NCBI GenBank assembly: GCA_025531455.1
Contig: JAMYHL010000005.1
Span: 62,001-126,000, forward strand
Source: Apiotrichum sp. Y4204
Lineage: Eukaryota; Basidiomycota; Tremellomycetes; Trichosporonales; Trichosporonaceae
Direction of reading: 5' to 3'
DNA: 64,000 nucleotides
This document shows positions 21,997 to 34,501 of the stretch, piece after piece (position 1 is the first letter of the stretch; every line of letters begins with the position of its first letter). The notes beneath the pieces were generated by a model. It was given only the letters and a program-made list of their open reading frames with translations, did not search any database and was not told where the DNA came from. A program made the position numbers and the translations under genes.

Positions 21997-23709
21997 TTAC
22001 AGGCCGATCTCGTCGCTGCTCGTGTCAGTAAATGACATCACATGCGGGTTTTGATTCTGTGTGTGACTTACGCGTAAGGAAGAACATGGGTGTTGCCGAC
22101 GGCAACGACTGTCGGCTTGGCCGAGAGGAGGGCCTCGGCGGCGTTGGCGATGGCCGAAGCCGAGAGACCGCTGAACGAGGAGGCCTTGGGGAGGGCACCG
22201 CCGAAGACGGCGGGGGTGACGGCGGCAATGATCGAGTCCGAGTTCTCAAGCTTGGAGGCCTCGGCGAACTCGGCCTTGGCAATCGCGCGCTTGACCTCGT
22301 CATCCTTGACACCCGAAGCGGCACCCTTGACGACGGAGGCGACCTCCGAGGCGACGGAGCGGACGGCAGCGTCGGTGGGGGCCTGGACAACAACGGCGAG
22401 AAGCGAAGCGTCCGAGTACGAGTAGAGCTGGGTGCGAACCGAGGCACCGGGAACCTTGGCAGCGGCCTGAGCAAGGGCAGTGGAGCCGGGGGTCCACTTG
22501 AGCGAGGACTCGCCGCCGAGGAGGTGAGAGAGGACCTGGAGCTCGGGCGAAGCGGCACCGGCGGCACCGTAGGCGATGACAAGGGTGGGCTGGGCAGTGG
22601 GGTTGCTGTGGGCGTCGAAAGCGATGCGGTCCTCACCACCGTAGTAGGTGGCGGCGGAGGTGGAGAGCGAACCGGCACCGGAGCCAGCACCGAAGGCCTT
22701 GCCAACGGCGGCAGAGAGGGCCTCGGTAGAGATGCCCTGGCCGATCACGGCAACGTTCGATTTGGCAAAGGCATTCTGGGCGAACGACTTGACGGTGTCA
22801 AGAGAAACACCCTGAGCGGGGGTGGCGTAGAGCGAGTTGCCGAGACCGCGACGGAACGCGAGGGCATGGGCGGCCTCAATACCAGTGGTAACCGGGCACG
22901 CGGCGGCGGCAAGAGCCTCACCCTGGACGTGGGGGAGGACAAGCTCGTTGAACTCGTGGGCGTAGAACTGAGTCGACGAGAGGACCGAAGCAAGGAGGGG
23001 GAGGAAGTACGACCTGTAAAGAGCCATGAGTATATTCCGGACCACATCATGTCTTCGCAACTCACTCTTCGCCGCGGAGGAACTCGGCGTTAAGGAAGAG
23101 ATGCTCGCGCGAGAGGCCGGTCGAGAGGACACCACCGTAGAGCTCAGACTCGCGGACGTTGCGGAGGGCGGAGCCGGAGCTGGTCGACTAGAGTTGTTAG
23201 CACACCGAAGGAAATAAGGCAGTCAGAGCCTGAGTTCATTCCAACGTCTTGATCCAACAACACCAATGCACAACAAAACACATCTCGCAAAGCGCGCAAG
23301 CTGGCCGATGTACACAAGTGTCCCGAGAATGCGCTCCAGTGCGGGCGCGATACGCGCGATGATTGCGAGCGCGCATCTCGGCTTTCTCCTCGGCTCATGC
23401 CCTCATGTGTGAGTTGGCCTCAAATTGGCCAACGTTGGGCGGTCCGCATCTCCAGACGTATTCCAACATGTATGCAGGCCGCGATGCCTGACGCACCTTG
23501 AAGGCAAAGTTCTTGAGAACGTGGGCGACACCCGGGGCAGGCTCGTACCGGCTGCCGGCGCGGATCGCGACGGTGACCGAGGTGGTGCCGGAGCGCAGAC
23601 CGTTTTCGATGCCGACGACCTTGACGCCCGAAGCCTCAGCGACGTTGGCGGCGGTAGCGTACGAGCGGCGGAGAGCCGGGACGGCGCGGTTGAGGCGGAG
23701 GACAGACAT
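21997..23709 (-). CDS. QCR2: Ubiquinol-cytochrome c reductase core protein 2
   Basis: Exons 23497-23709, 23066-23187, 22072-23013 and 21997-22015, 431 residues. The N-terminus MSVLRLNRAVPALRRSYATA is a mitochondrial presequence (basic, no acids). Core protein motifs follow in order: VVGIENGLRSGTTSVTVAIRAGSRYE, HVLKNFAFK, ALRNVRESELYGGVLST and EHLFLNAEFLR, then a degenerate M16-peptidase-like second half. The inverted zinc motif HxxEH is absent, as expected for core 2 rather than core 1 or MPP. It is a matrix-facing scaffold subunit of respiratory complex III. Intron 1 is 309 bp, several times longer than most introns here. The last exon codes only a six-residue tail. Strong GC bias at third positions produces a 353-codon antisense open frame, which is a shadow. 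Confidence 0.93.
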
Positions 23710-24433
23710 GGGGCGGGGGAGGGGAAGGGGGAGGGAGAGTGGAGAGGTGAGTTTGTGTGTTGGTGAGGGGTGAAAGCAGCAAGGCAAAGCACGAGCGAGC
23801 GCGAGCGAACGAGGAGCAAGCTGGAAGCGAGAGCGAGTGTGAGCGCGAGACTGGCCGAGGTGGTTGGTGGTGGTGGTTGGAATGGAATGCATGCCTACTG
23901 GCTGGCTGTTACTATTGGCCTCCATGGCCTGGCTGCATTCCTATGTGGCGGACATTCGATTTTGTAATTGCCTCCACTCCGAGGCAATACAAATGAGCCG
24001 ACACCATTAGCTGGCTCCTTATTGGCACATCGTATTGACTAATGACCGCTCCTCCCCAGACTCAATAATGGAGAGTCCCCCCCCCTGGCCCAAGTCATCT
24101 TGCCTGCTGGGATGAAGCAATCCAGCACAGCCAGGGAGTCTCGGCCAAGAGAGGTGTCGAGCAACAAGGGGGCGCAAACGTCCAATCCACAGCCAGCATA
24201 TCATAAGCCAGCTTCGGACTGCTTCGGAACTCCAAGCAGCCCCGCCGCGACGGACATTTTATATCGCCGTCCTGCCATTCCGAAGTGGCATCACGTTCAC
24301 GCACATGCCATACGAGAACTGGATGGGTCCAGCATGGGTATTGCGTGGTTATTTTTTGAGGTGCCTTACGTAATAGCATCTGGTATTAGCGTGGCCTTAG
24401 ACGGATAAGGGTTTGATATCCGCCTCCTGCAGA

Positions 24434-24459
24434 TCCATTGATCAACTCCATTGATCAAC
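24434..24459. repeat. Two tandem 13-bp units containing TGATCA
   Basis: tccattgatcaac is repeated without spacer at 24434-24446 and 24447-24459. Each copy includes the palindrome TTGATCAA. Confidence 0.75.
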
Positions 24460-26148
24460 GATCGGCGCGGTCTCGCAGTCTCGGCATGATCGGCACGATT
24501 GTTCCACTGAATCTGTTGCATGACAACCGCACATGCGGCAAAGTCAACGGATATCAAAAGATCAGTATCATTCCGATCATTCAAACGCGAAGACCCAGAC
24601 AGGTTGCACCGGCTCTACTGTAACAGAACGATGCGTGTATGGACAAGGAATATGAACAGGCCAGTCGGCAGCCCATCGGCTCTCGATTGTCAGTTTGAGG
24701 GCGCCTTTACCACTTTCTAGCCGTTCGGTGGAGCGTTCCACTCCTACAAGTCAATAGAGGAAAGCTTTAGCCAACTGCAAGGAAACCCGCACACGAAAAG
24801 GAACGAAACAATCTTCCAGGCCCAAATAGTCCAGACACCAGACACCTGCCAGTACCGCTGCTCGACCAACACAATCCGTGAGCTACTATGAAGGTTATAA
24901 AAAGTAAAAAGGGCAAAACCCGCTCGGTTAATAACGCAATCGCGAGATCGATTGTGGTCACGCTGTCCCTACAACCCTGTGTTCCAGGTAGTGTGGTTGC
25001 CAAGTCGAGGCCGAGACTGGACACCGGAAAAAAGGGCTAAGGGGGAGTTACCGAGGGCAGGTGTAAGAGGTGGTCTCCCGCTGGTTGCCAAGACAAATCA
25101 CTGTAGCGAAACGCCCGTAGATTTATTAAGTTGAGGTTGAGACGGTTGACAGGCAAGTCTGCTTTGGCTGGCATGAACCTTATTTCTTTTTCTTCGTTTT
25201 GTGGTTTGGCTTTCGCGTCGTGCATTGTTTTTCCTTTCCTGGCAGTCTGTGCACTGGTCATGAACTGTGAATTACTGTTTGGGACCTCCCAGGGGCAGAA
25301 AACGTCACTCGCAACGAGACTAACGGCTCGTTATCCTTCTGCTCTCCTCCGTTGACCTCCGATTGTCACAGAGCAACTAACATACTCCTCACCTCACCCT
25401 CTCGCTCCCCTCGCCCTCTCATTTCCTCTTTCCTTGCCCTTGCCCTCGTTTCTTACTCGCTCCTTTGCTCTATGGCTCTCCAACATCGCGGGCTCTGACG
25501 TACTTTGTTGGGGGAGTGCCTCCGATCCAAACATCTGGGGCCACGACCTAGACGAAATTGCACACTCCCAGCTCAGATTCTGCATCCTTCATCGCCTCGC
25601 GCTCCTCGCAGCCTTGCTCCCTTGTCCTCCTTGTCTCATTTCCTCTCCAACGTGTGCCCGTGGATTTAGAAAGCTCCTCCCGGCTGGGGGATGTCCAAAT
25701 TCAACCATTGAGCATCCGTTTCGCATCCATTTGTTGTCTGTCGCTGCGCCGTGACCTCTGCATTTCACATACCTGCTCCTGGCGGCTGGAAACTGATACA
25801 GCCCTGCTAATGAGATACTTCGCAATTCCGTCCTGCTCGCCTCAATGCGCAGCGCAGTCAATGTGTGCGGAACGCTGGGAGTTAAGACAAGGAATATGGA
25901 ATTGGCCTAACATCATTCTCTATCTGGTGCGCAGCAGGTGTGTTCCATTTCGCGTCATGTATAGCCGCCAAGGGGCCCATCGGCTCCTCTCCGAATACTC
26001 CCTTCCTGTGCACTATCCTAGATCTCTAATCGCATGTTGTGTTATCGCGCAGCAACTCAGTGCGTGCCCCCCCAAAGGGAGAGGGCAGTCCGCACCGCAG
26101 ACCACAGGCCGCAGGCAGGACAGACCAGTCACTCCACCTCCGCCCCGG

Positions 26149-26214
26149 TTGGGTTCAGGAACCCCTCTTGGTCCGCCCAGCTTGGGTTCAGGCACCCCTT
26201 CGCGTCGGCACAGC
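26149..26214. repeat. Two imperfect tandem 33-bp units in a promoter
   Basis: Copies at 26149-26181 and 26182-26214 share the opening ttgggttcagg, then acccct and a closing cagc, and differ at about seven positions. They sit about 280-340 bp upstream of the surface-protein start codon. Confidence 0.7.
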
Positions 26215-26390
26215 GCCAAGAGGATACACGAAGCAACAATCTGTTGTCGCTTGTCCGGCATGCCCTAGGGTTCACCGGCGTGGGAAACACCATCGAGGAG
26301 GGGCGAGGACGGGATGAGTGATGGCGCGGGGACTGAGGATTATGTGCTTGGAAACGACTCGGGATGCCTGTTGGGCGACCAAAAGAAAAG

Positions 26391-26397
26391 TATATAA
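26391..26397 (+). promoter_or_regulatory. TATA box of the surface-protein gene
   Basis: TATATAA follows an A-rich stretch, 94 bp before the start codon at 26491. It is one of the few textbook TATA boxes in the window, in keeping with a strongly and conditionally expressed wall protein. Confidence 0.6.
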
Positions 26398-26490
26398 CTC
26401 TGCGAAGTCCCCTTGCCATGAATGTTCAGTATCACGCACCACTTTCTCTGCCATCACCTAACTCTACCAAAACTTACGACCTCTACCACC

Positions 26491-27331
26491 ATGCGTCTCT
26501 CCGCCGTCCTCATCGCTGCCTTCTCGGCCCTCGTCGTTTCCGCCCAGGACCCATCTGGTCACTGGGTCTGGGTTCCCCAGGGCGAGTCTGGCCCCGCCAA
26601 CGGCGCGTCCACCACCGACGCTCTGCCCCCCGGAGTAAGTATCCACAGTCGCTTCATACCGCGCTGTTATCTTCGCTATCGCTGGTCACAAATCACTGAC
26701 TCTCAAGGCCAACACTCAGCCTCCTGCTGGCGGTGAGGGCGGCAACACCCAGACCGCTGCCCCCGGCCCCGAGGCTACCCAGGGCGGTGGTGACAACAAC
26801 CAGAACACCCAGGGCGGCGAGAACACCACCCAGGGTGGCGAGAACAACCAGGGCGGCCAGAACACCCAGGGTGGTGGTGCCGTTGTGGCCCCCGCCCCCA
26901 CCGACGGTGGTGCCCAGACCACTGGTACTGGTGCTCCTGGTGCCGAGACCACTGGCACTGGCACTGGCGCCCCCGGCGCTGAGACCACCGGCACGGGTGC
27001 CCAGGGTGGTGCCGCTAACGGCACTTCTGGCGCCGGCAGTGCTGCCAACGGCACCCAGGCCACCGGCACTACCACCAGCCCCTCTACTGCTACCGGCGGC
27101 GTTGTCCCTCCTGTTGCCAACGGTACCAACACCAACATGGGCACCATGACCAACACCAACACCAACACCAACACCATGATGAACACCAACACTGCTGCCC
27201 GCCCGACCAACGCTACCTCGCCCGCCCCGTCCCCCGCCAACACTGCTGCTGGTGGCAACAGCGGTGCCAACGCCCTCGTCGCCGGTAACGCTCTCCTCCT
27301 CACCCTTGGCGCCGTTGCCCTCGTCTTCTAA
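26491..27331 (+). CDS. Secreted low-complexity cell-surface protein, probably GPI-anchored
   Basis: Exons 26491-26634 and 26708-27331 (intron 73 bp), 255 residues. Residues 1-18 are a clear signal peptide (MRLSAVLIAAFSALVVSA, cleavage before QDP). The body is almost only Gly, Asn, Thr, Ala, Gln and Pro: a QNTQGGENTTQGG block, a repeated GAETTGTGAPGAETTGTG block and an NTNTNTNT block, with several N-glycosylation sequons (NGT, NAT, NTT). The C-terminus ends in NSGANALVAGN followed by the hydrophobic LLLTLGAVALVF with no positive tail, a GPI attachment signal. It is probably a heavily glycosylated mannoprotein of the wall or capsule surface. No catalytic domain is present. Repeat copy number may vary between strains. 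Confidence 0.88.
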
Positions 27332-30070
27332 GTCGTGACTAGCAGTAGTACCCCGTTCCGGTGACGAATTTCTCTCCCCTCGTCTCGTTAGAGTGAGCTC
27401 GTACATAGGCCACTAATCATGATGCCCTAGGCGTCACTTCGGCCACGACAATTATGCAATCTGTATATACATTCCGTGATAGGTTCTTCTTGATCTTGGA
27501 CGCGATTGACTGTAACCTGACTCACCGAGCACAAGCGCTCGATTGCAGAGACCCCTGCCTGCTTGGTTTACTCCTTCGTGACCGAACTGACGCGCTCCAC
27601 CATCGCAGCGGCCAGGGCTTCGATCGACAGCCTTCACGCCAGAAAAAAGGGACCTGCGGCACCCTGTTTCCTCTCGTTGGTAGGCTTGGCAGCTTGGCAA
27701 GGACTGCACCTGGCTTTTCGTTCGCCGGCGATTTAATGATCTGATGTACCCCCGGATTCGCTTCCGGATGCGCGATTGTGCGCGAATTGTCCGAGTACGC
27801 CGAGTACCCAGTGCCGAATAGGGACGGTGCCCGTACTAGGCCCGGGAACTCGGGAGATTGGTGCCACCATGCCACAAGTTGGCACTGGCGGCTTTGCTCG
27901 TCACAAAAACAATACCCCCATATCTGCTAGTTGCTAGACCATGCTCTGGCGCTCTGGACGTCATCGTCTTGCATGTGGGCACCCCATAAGGCCGCAATAC
28001 TGTAGTAGCGACAAGCCAAATCTCTAGTACACACCATGATCCGGCCAGTTGCGCTTGTGTTTTCGCTGCACGCTGCGCTCTTGTTTCTGCTTTCTATCAT
28101 CCTGACATCTTACATCTCGATCCTGTAAAACATACCGCCGGCAGGGTCCTGATTTCGACAGAGCCACAGGGTCACAGAAGCTTCACGCAAGGACATATCT
28201 CGGTCACGGGCCAGCCACTTCCACGCACCTGCACGGCCTTGCCCCTATCCAAGTCCGGACCTGCCGGCCGATGTGTCTGAGTATCGCACTTGATGCGAAC
28301 GAAATCAAGCGAGCCGAGGCGACAAAACAATACAGAGTTTGCTGTGGTGCACGGGCATGAACCTGTAGACCGTTTCCAACACTGGCACATGGCAGGGCCC
28401 GATGCGGCGCCGTAAACCGCCGTGCTGCGCAAGGCACGGCACACCCGGAGAGCGTGTGGACGCCACTGTTGGCGCCATCCGCGCCTCTCTGTGTGGGAAA
28501 ATCACACGCGCGAGGAGCGCATAGGAGAGAGATAGGAGAGAGCGAGAGAGTCCAGGGGGGCACATATTCGGAGCGCAGTCGCGACCTCAGAATGCAGAAT
28601 GGTTCATCGTGCACTGCGTTTGCACCCCCTTGACCTCTTGATGGAGTGAAGCGTGACGCATCTGGGGCGTCGAAAGGGCCCCGATCTGGGGCCGAAGCCA
28701 AATCGGGCACTGAACAAACATGCAGTCGCGGTCGGGTGTGTGGTTCGGAGTTGGGAGAGTGCCGAAGACATAAAGTACCAAACCACATCGACGGTGCCCT
28801 TGACAAACACACGGCTACTGGTGCTGAGAAACTGTCTGCATGGCGTGAAGCTACAGCCAGGGAGCTTGGCAATACCTGATACACGTCTATTGCCCGCGCC
28901 CTGGAGTCTTGGCGGCTGGGAAAAGAACACTATTTAGCGGCTTTCTGTCCAATATCGCTTACCTTGCACTTCACGCAGAGAAGTGTAGACCTGTCGTCCG
29001 TGCCACCTGGAGATATGGGAATGATATTCACCTTATCACCTTTGACGTCCCCGACTTGTGCCGAATCGTACTGTCATGCTGTCAGCGCATCAGTGGATCA
29101 GCGGGTGAAAGCCCTCTTGTCTGAGATCTGGGATCTGCGGATTAGGAACTGCGACAATCATAGATTGATCTAAGATGATCCGCAGCTCCGCAGGGATGGT
29201 TCTTTATGTGTGTTTTGACTGCGGATGCCCCTCTTCCAACCTTCTGATCTCCTGGCTTCTGTGAAACGAGAATCGATCTTTGGGTAACTGAACTGCATTG
29301 AGTGTTTTGCACGAATGGCCACGAGGCCACAACACGACGACGGTGATGCTTTTTTCGTTCACGCGGTACGCGGCATGCGGGGGGAAGGCCGCGGCCCGCA
29401 GATCCTGTTCGAGCTGCAGAGCGAGCAGATTAGCAGAGCTGGCCCATTTCTGTTGAACGCGCGCTGTGCATGGGGATTGATCCAAAAGAGGCGTTTCACC
29501 CTGCACTCTGGTTTTCTAGCCCCCTAGTGCCCTATGGCGCGGCATATGGCGCGGAGATGGCGCGGGGCGCGCGGGGCGTACCTTCCCCGGCTTCCCCTTG
29601 GCCCTCGGATGTGGGGGATGGCGGATGGGCCGCGGTGTGTACCTCTTACACTAAACTCCGCCCATTGTACTCTACCAGCTTCTAAACGATCTCCTCCAGA
29701 GAAGGAGGGGTTGGCCCAAGCTCCCAGGGGCCAGTAGGAGGCGGCGTCGCGGGCCGCGTGCCGCATGTACATACAAGAGTCGTACTTTTACACGCTATCA
29801 GTGCTGGCCGGAGCGCCGCAGTCGCGCAGTCGTCGACGTGCGCGTGCGCCCCTCTAGATAATACGGACATGCGAACACCCACGCCCTCTGGCCTCTGGGC
29901 CACTCGAGGCCTCGAGGACTCACACTCGCACAGACCGCACGATATTTCTGTTCCCACTTGACTGAACTTTGTCTTTCTCATTCTTTTCGCTTGCCTGATC
30001 TCCTTCTCACATTCTCTACCCACGCTCGTTCAAGACGCTCCTTCAGTCTCCTCACCCGGAGTCAGGCGCG
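27332..30070. other. Long intergenic region
   Basis: This 2.7 kb lies between two plus-strand genes. A 226-codon minus frame (28204-28884) shows no recognisable domain. Triple atggcgcgg units occur at about 29533-29567. The stretch 29960-30060 is pyrimidine-rich and is probably the leader of the next gene. No RNA gene was recognised. Confidence 0.5.
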
Positions 30071-32005
30071 ATGGCACAGTTTTCTCTTCGCAGCAGCCGA
30101 CTGCTGTTCTTCGTCAGCGCTCTCTGCGCCATCTCCACGTTGGCGATCCTTTTCGACCTGGCAAATAGCCGGCACACCGTCTCGTACTTTTCGTCGTGGA
30201 CTCTAGACCCGAACTCGGCACAATGGGCAGAAATGTCTGACGGCGCTGTTGGCCGGAGGCTCAATGCCGTCCGAAAGAGCTGCACCAAGTCTGACCCGTA
30301 TGAAAAGGCGTTTGGTCGCGCGAATCTCCGCATGACTCGCGCATACGAAGGTATGTCGCGATATGTCGGAGGCCCATATGCAAACAAACATACACCGCCG
30401 TTGATCATGATTTAACTCTCAGGATCACTTTTTCGTTTGGAACGCTTTATCAATAAGGTTATTCGCGGCGAGCCAGTGGTGATCGGTCTTCTTGGCGGAA
30501 GCAGTAGGTTACGCGTCATTGAACTGGCACCCGACCGCTAACTTACGCAAGTCACCGCAGGCCATGGTGTTGAGAAGGAAGAGCGTTGGGGTGACCAGCT
30601 GCAAAACATCATGAACGATGCCTACCCAGGCGCCAACATCACTATTGTCAATGGTGCAATCCCCGCCTCAGGATCCGACTACTTCTCCTTCTGTTTCTCC
30701 CTGCACATTCCCGTTGAGGCAGACCTGGTCATTGTTGAACTGGCGGTCAACGATGAGGCCATCACGGAACATTTCAATGATATGGACAACCTACTTCGTG
30801 GGCTGCTGCAACTGCCGAACGAGCCGGCTGTGATGCTTTATGAGCTCGCTGCTTTTTCCAACGGGCAAATGGCTGGCGGTGGTGGGAGGATGCACCTGTG
30901 AGTTGAGTTCACTCAAGGGCTGACGAGGTATCACTTTGAGCTAATCAGTACAGGTCTATTGCCCAGTACTACGATGTCCCAGTCTTGAACCAGCGCTGGC
31001 CGCTGGTCAACCACTTTGCCCGCTTTCCTCAACTGGTTTCGCACTTCTTTGTAAACGAGTAAGTTGCTCTGTTCTGACAGTTTCGTCAGTGGCTAACCCC
31101 TTGAAAGCGAGAATGGAGTGGATCTGAGACATCTCGGACGGAAAGGTCATCACGATGCTGGGCAGATTGTCGGAAGCTTCCTTCGCGACGCAACCTGCAA
31201 TATGGTACAGGCACCAGATTATCACGTTCCTCTTGCCACTACTGTGTCCAAGCCGTTCCTCCCTGTTGAAAACACGCCAGAGAGCAGCTACGAACAACAA
31301 CTCGAAACGATCTTTAATGGTAAACCCGACAGCAGTAACGTGATCAACACCGTCCATGACATACAAGCCGGCTGGCCCAGCGAGACGAAGCAATGGGTCT
31401 ATGAGCCCGAAGGTGACGATGGTAAACATGTCGCACCGGGGATGTGGACACAGCCTACCGAGCTCGGCATGCTGCCCAGACTGATGGCCATGGACAACTG
31501 GAACTCCGATGTGAACCACGTAACGCCGCCGTTCCGCCCCTTCTGCTTGTCAACGCGAGCCCATGAGCCAAAGTTCAATTTGACACCCATTGAGAGCGAC
31601 GGCTGGTTCTATTGGGTGATTGACTGGATCCCCGACAAGCCTTATCTTGTCGCTGAACGTCCTGGGGCCAAGGTGACATTCGAGATCGAGGTCAACGTCG
31701 GCGTCATCAAAATTTACTCTCTTCGCTCCAAGACGTACGGCCTTGGCATGATCAAGTGCTGGATTGATGACAACGTCAAGGACGCGGTCAAGGTAGACGG
31801 TTACTGGGACAATGAGAATCTGTGAGTAGTGATATTTCAACGTCGCAGACATGTGTTGACCTTATTCAGTAATATCGGCCGATTTTCGACCATTGGAGAA
31901 AACCTGTCACCTGGCAAGCATCGTCTTACTTGCGAGCTACTTGCCGAAACCAACGACCCGGAAGGACGAGTCTTTTTCCGCCTGATTTCGGCAATGGGTG
32001 TCTGA
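30071..32005 (+). CDS. Membrane-anchored SGNH/GDSL-fold protein
   Basis: Exons 30071-30350, 30423-30503, 30561-30897, 30954-31058, 31108-31821 and 31870-32005, 550 residues. After a short basic N-terminus there is one hydrophobic segment (LLFFVSALCAISTLAILFDLA, about residues 11-31), a signal anchor that puts the rest in the secretory lumen or outside. SGNH blocks are visible: VVIGLLGGSSHG (block I serine, the codon being completed across an intron), DLVIVELAVNDE (block III Asn) and GVDLRHLGRKGHHDAG (block V Asp...His). The C-terminal 250 residues look like a beta-rich domain with several Trp. Related fungal proteins are uncharacterised or linked to polysaccharide acetylation. A sugar O-acyl esterase or transferase role is inference. 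Confidence 0.75.
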
Positions 32006-32479
32006 GTAGTTTATAATAGGCAACATAGATGGTGAACAGCAGAAGATGGCAGACAATCGCATAGATTGTTCACGTAAGTGTGGTGTAACAGTAATGTAAA
32101 ACGGGTCATACTCCATATAGCAGCGGATGGATGGATGGACAATGCTCGCCGCTCAACTGAGGGTCTTGCACGGGATGTACTCCTTGTTTCCGCCATGTCC
32201 GGCCTGCAGAAGTCAGGCTGCAGAGAAGCTGGAGAAGCACACGGTGCCACGGTAGAATTCATGCCTCGCGGTACGGAAGCTGGAATGCCGAGTGACAAGC
32301 CCCCAGGTGTTACACAGCCTGTTTCACAGTCAGCTGCCTCCACCTTCGCGGAAACGGTAACATCGAAAACAAAAACATGCCTTCTGCGCTTTCGCACTGT
32401 TCACATCATCTACTCGACTTGAGGCCCTCGACTTCACGCACCTCCAACATTATACGACTGCTCCCTCAGAGTAAAACTC
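32006..32479. other. Intergenic, tandem genes
   Basis: Between the SGNH gene and ORC3, both on the plus strand. No exon chain visible; the last 80 bp are the probable ORC3 promoter and leader. Confidence 0.45.
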
Positions 32480-34501
32480 ATGGACGACGACTTCCATTCG
32501 CTCAGTAAGGTGCGTCGAGAACAGATTGGTCGACCGATCTCATGAACTGACCCATCTCCAAGGGCGTGTTCGTGATCCCCTTCCGTCCCGACCCGGATAA
32601 TGCTGGACCATCAACAGCTCCTCTGAAGAAGACGTATGCCGAGTCGAACAGGAGATATGAGCAAGCATACTGGGTGAGGATCCGCGCTTCTCTTGCGCTA
32701 ATTTCAGGACTATGAGGAGAACCGCACGACCGAGCAGCTCGACGAGATCGCGACTTGGCTAGAACAGTGTGCAGCCTCGCCGCTACTGAAGTGCGCATTT
32801 ACCGTTCGGCGTCTTCCTGTTGCACTTGTGCAGAGTGCGTACTCTTGCAAGCCTCATACGACTGTATGCTGACATGCCTCCCAGACCTTTCCCCCTCTGT
32901 CGCACCGTTACTGTCATCCCTTGACGCGCGCCCCGCGACCGTCAATGGGCGAGATATGACGGATCTGGCCGCCGCGACCCGTATAGTTGCGGTTGGCTTT
33001 CTTGGGGAAGCTGTAAGTCTGGAAATGGAGTAGATTACTGACTCACAAAGGCCCTGGCAGCGAAGAAGGCGGGACGGACGCCTATCGATGAGGTAGACCG
33101 CTGGTGGCATGGGATGGACAAGCGTGCGTTGCCAAGGACGTTCCGCAGCACTCGTACTGACAAATAGCCTCCCCGCTCTTGGTGCACATACAAAATGCTC
33201 AACTCATCCCCGCGAATGTCCTGTCCGAGCTCATCTACATTTTACAGTAGGTCATGTCTATCTAGGTGTAAGCTGACAAACAGTCTCCACGATACAGTGC
33301 CGTTCCGTCTCCTCATTTCCATTCCCTCCATTGCCGTATTCACTTCAACGCGAACCTTCCTTGAGCCGGAAGACATATCTTTAAGCATTCTCAACGCAGG
33401 AAGATCTAAGCGACGTGGCGCAGAAGTAAATGCTATTCTGCAGGTACGTTGCTTCTGCTGCGTTGAGCCCTAACTGCGTCCAGGTTGCTTCGAATCCTGC
33501 GGGTGTTCCGATATCAATAACAGGAGAATTGAGGGAGGAGCTCCGAAGAGATGAAGATATGTTTGGTGGCGGAGCGCCAGCAGCGCTCAAACAGTTGAAG
33601 GTAAAGTGTTGGTTTGGACGAGTCCTAACTTAAAGTGGTCACTGCTGCATCACAGCCATAACTCGCGTCTTGCGGCGATTTCGAAAGAAGAGGACGCACG
33701 ATGGTGAGTCTTCATGCGGGGCAACCGCTTAATCTGGAACGCGCAGCAGAAGAATAAGGTGGAGCTGACATCGAAGGAAGCACGGGGAGAAGCTGCGCAC
33801 GATTGTCGAAGCTCTCCAAGAGGGCCGAGATGCACCTGATCAAGAGCTATTTGCCGTGGATAGTGTACCGGATCTAACATCTGTGAGTGCTTTAGCTGCT
33901 TGCGTTGCTTCCCAGTCTAACTCGTCAGACACATAACCCAGCTCCTCGGCCATCCATCTTGCAAGCAATGTCGAAGCCCGCGGCGTTCCTCCCTCCCGTG
34001 TGGAAGAATGGTCCCGATGAGGACATCATGCTCGCCGAGGGAGCCGAGGACGATGATCCAACTCCTCGCAAATCTGCTCGGGACAATCTTACTTCACGCA
34101 AGCGCAAGGCTCCGTCGTCGTCGCCTCCACCACGTACAGCACGCACGGGTGCGGATGGTGTCGATGCCGCCGCGGAACTGGGGCAGAGGTTCAAGGAGAT
34201 AGAGGCTCTTCATGCGCTCTGGCGCTCAGCTGGAAAGTCTGTTAACCTATGGGACTGGCTCGAGGGCTTCAAGGGCGCCATGTCCAAGGACGACGATGAG
34301 GCAGAGCACGTGACCAATGGACATGCAGATCCGGAAGCGGGTCCGTCTGCCAATGGAGCCTCCGAAGAGGACGAGCAGGCGCAGCATGCGACGTTCATTA
34401 GATTCATAGAAGAGTCGCGTATGCTCGGTCTTGTGCGCGCGCGCGGTAGTCGCACGGCGCGTCGGACCGACGAAGTAGTGAAGGGCGTTTTGATGATCTG
34501 A
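32480..34501 (+). CDS. ORC3: Origin recognition complex subunit 3
   Basis: Eleven exons: 32480-32509, 32563-32673, 32708-32834, 32885-33012, 33051-33123, 33168-33246, 33284-33443, 33484-33600, 33636-33703, 33777-33882 and 33929-34501, 523 residues. The AAA+-like part has LVHIQNAQLIPANVLSELIYIL followed by VPFRLLISIPSIAVFTSTRTFL, matching the ORC3 pattern of a Walker B-like strand and a sensor strand without a functional ATP site. The C-terminal winged helix is diagnostic: LWRSAGKSVNLWDWLEGF and ATFIRFIEESRMLGLVRARG...RRTDEVVKGVL. ORC3 is part of the six-subunit origin-binding complex and contacts ORC2. At 523 residues it is shorter than many (about 600-700), mainly in the insert region. A stretch around residue 330-370 is basic and disordered. 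Confidence 0.85.

Larger units (their letters stand above)
23710..26490. other. Long divergent intergenic region
   Basis: This 2.8 kb lies between QCR2 (minus) and the surface-protein gene (plus). I see a 13-bp tandem repeat (24434-24459), a 33-bp tandem repeat (26149-26214) and a TATA box (26391). A 236-codon frame at 25558-26268 lacks a convincing start and recognisable sequence. No exon chain could be built. Confidence 0.5.

Noticed and set aside
22032..23093. 353-codon plus-strand frame opposite QCR2
   Set aside because: Gly/Glu/Arg-rich translation is the mirror of strongly biased third positions in the QCR2 exon; the minus strand has clear homology.
25558..26268. 236-codon plus frame in the gap before the surface-protein gene
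   Set aside because: No convincing start codon, no recognisable domain, unusual amino-acid mix and overlap with the promoter repeat.
28204..28884. 226-codon minus frame in the 27.3-30 kb gap
   Set aside because: Composition typical of noncoding GC-rich DNA (Arg, Cys, Pro, Ser), no motif and no neighbouring exons.
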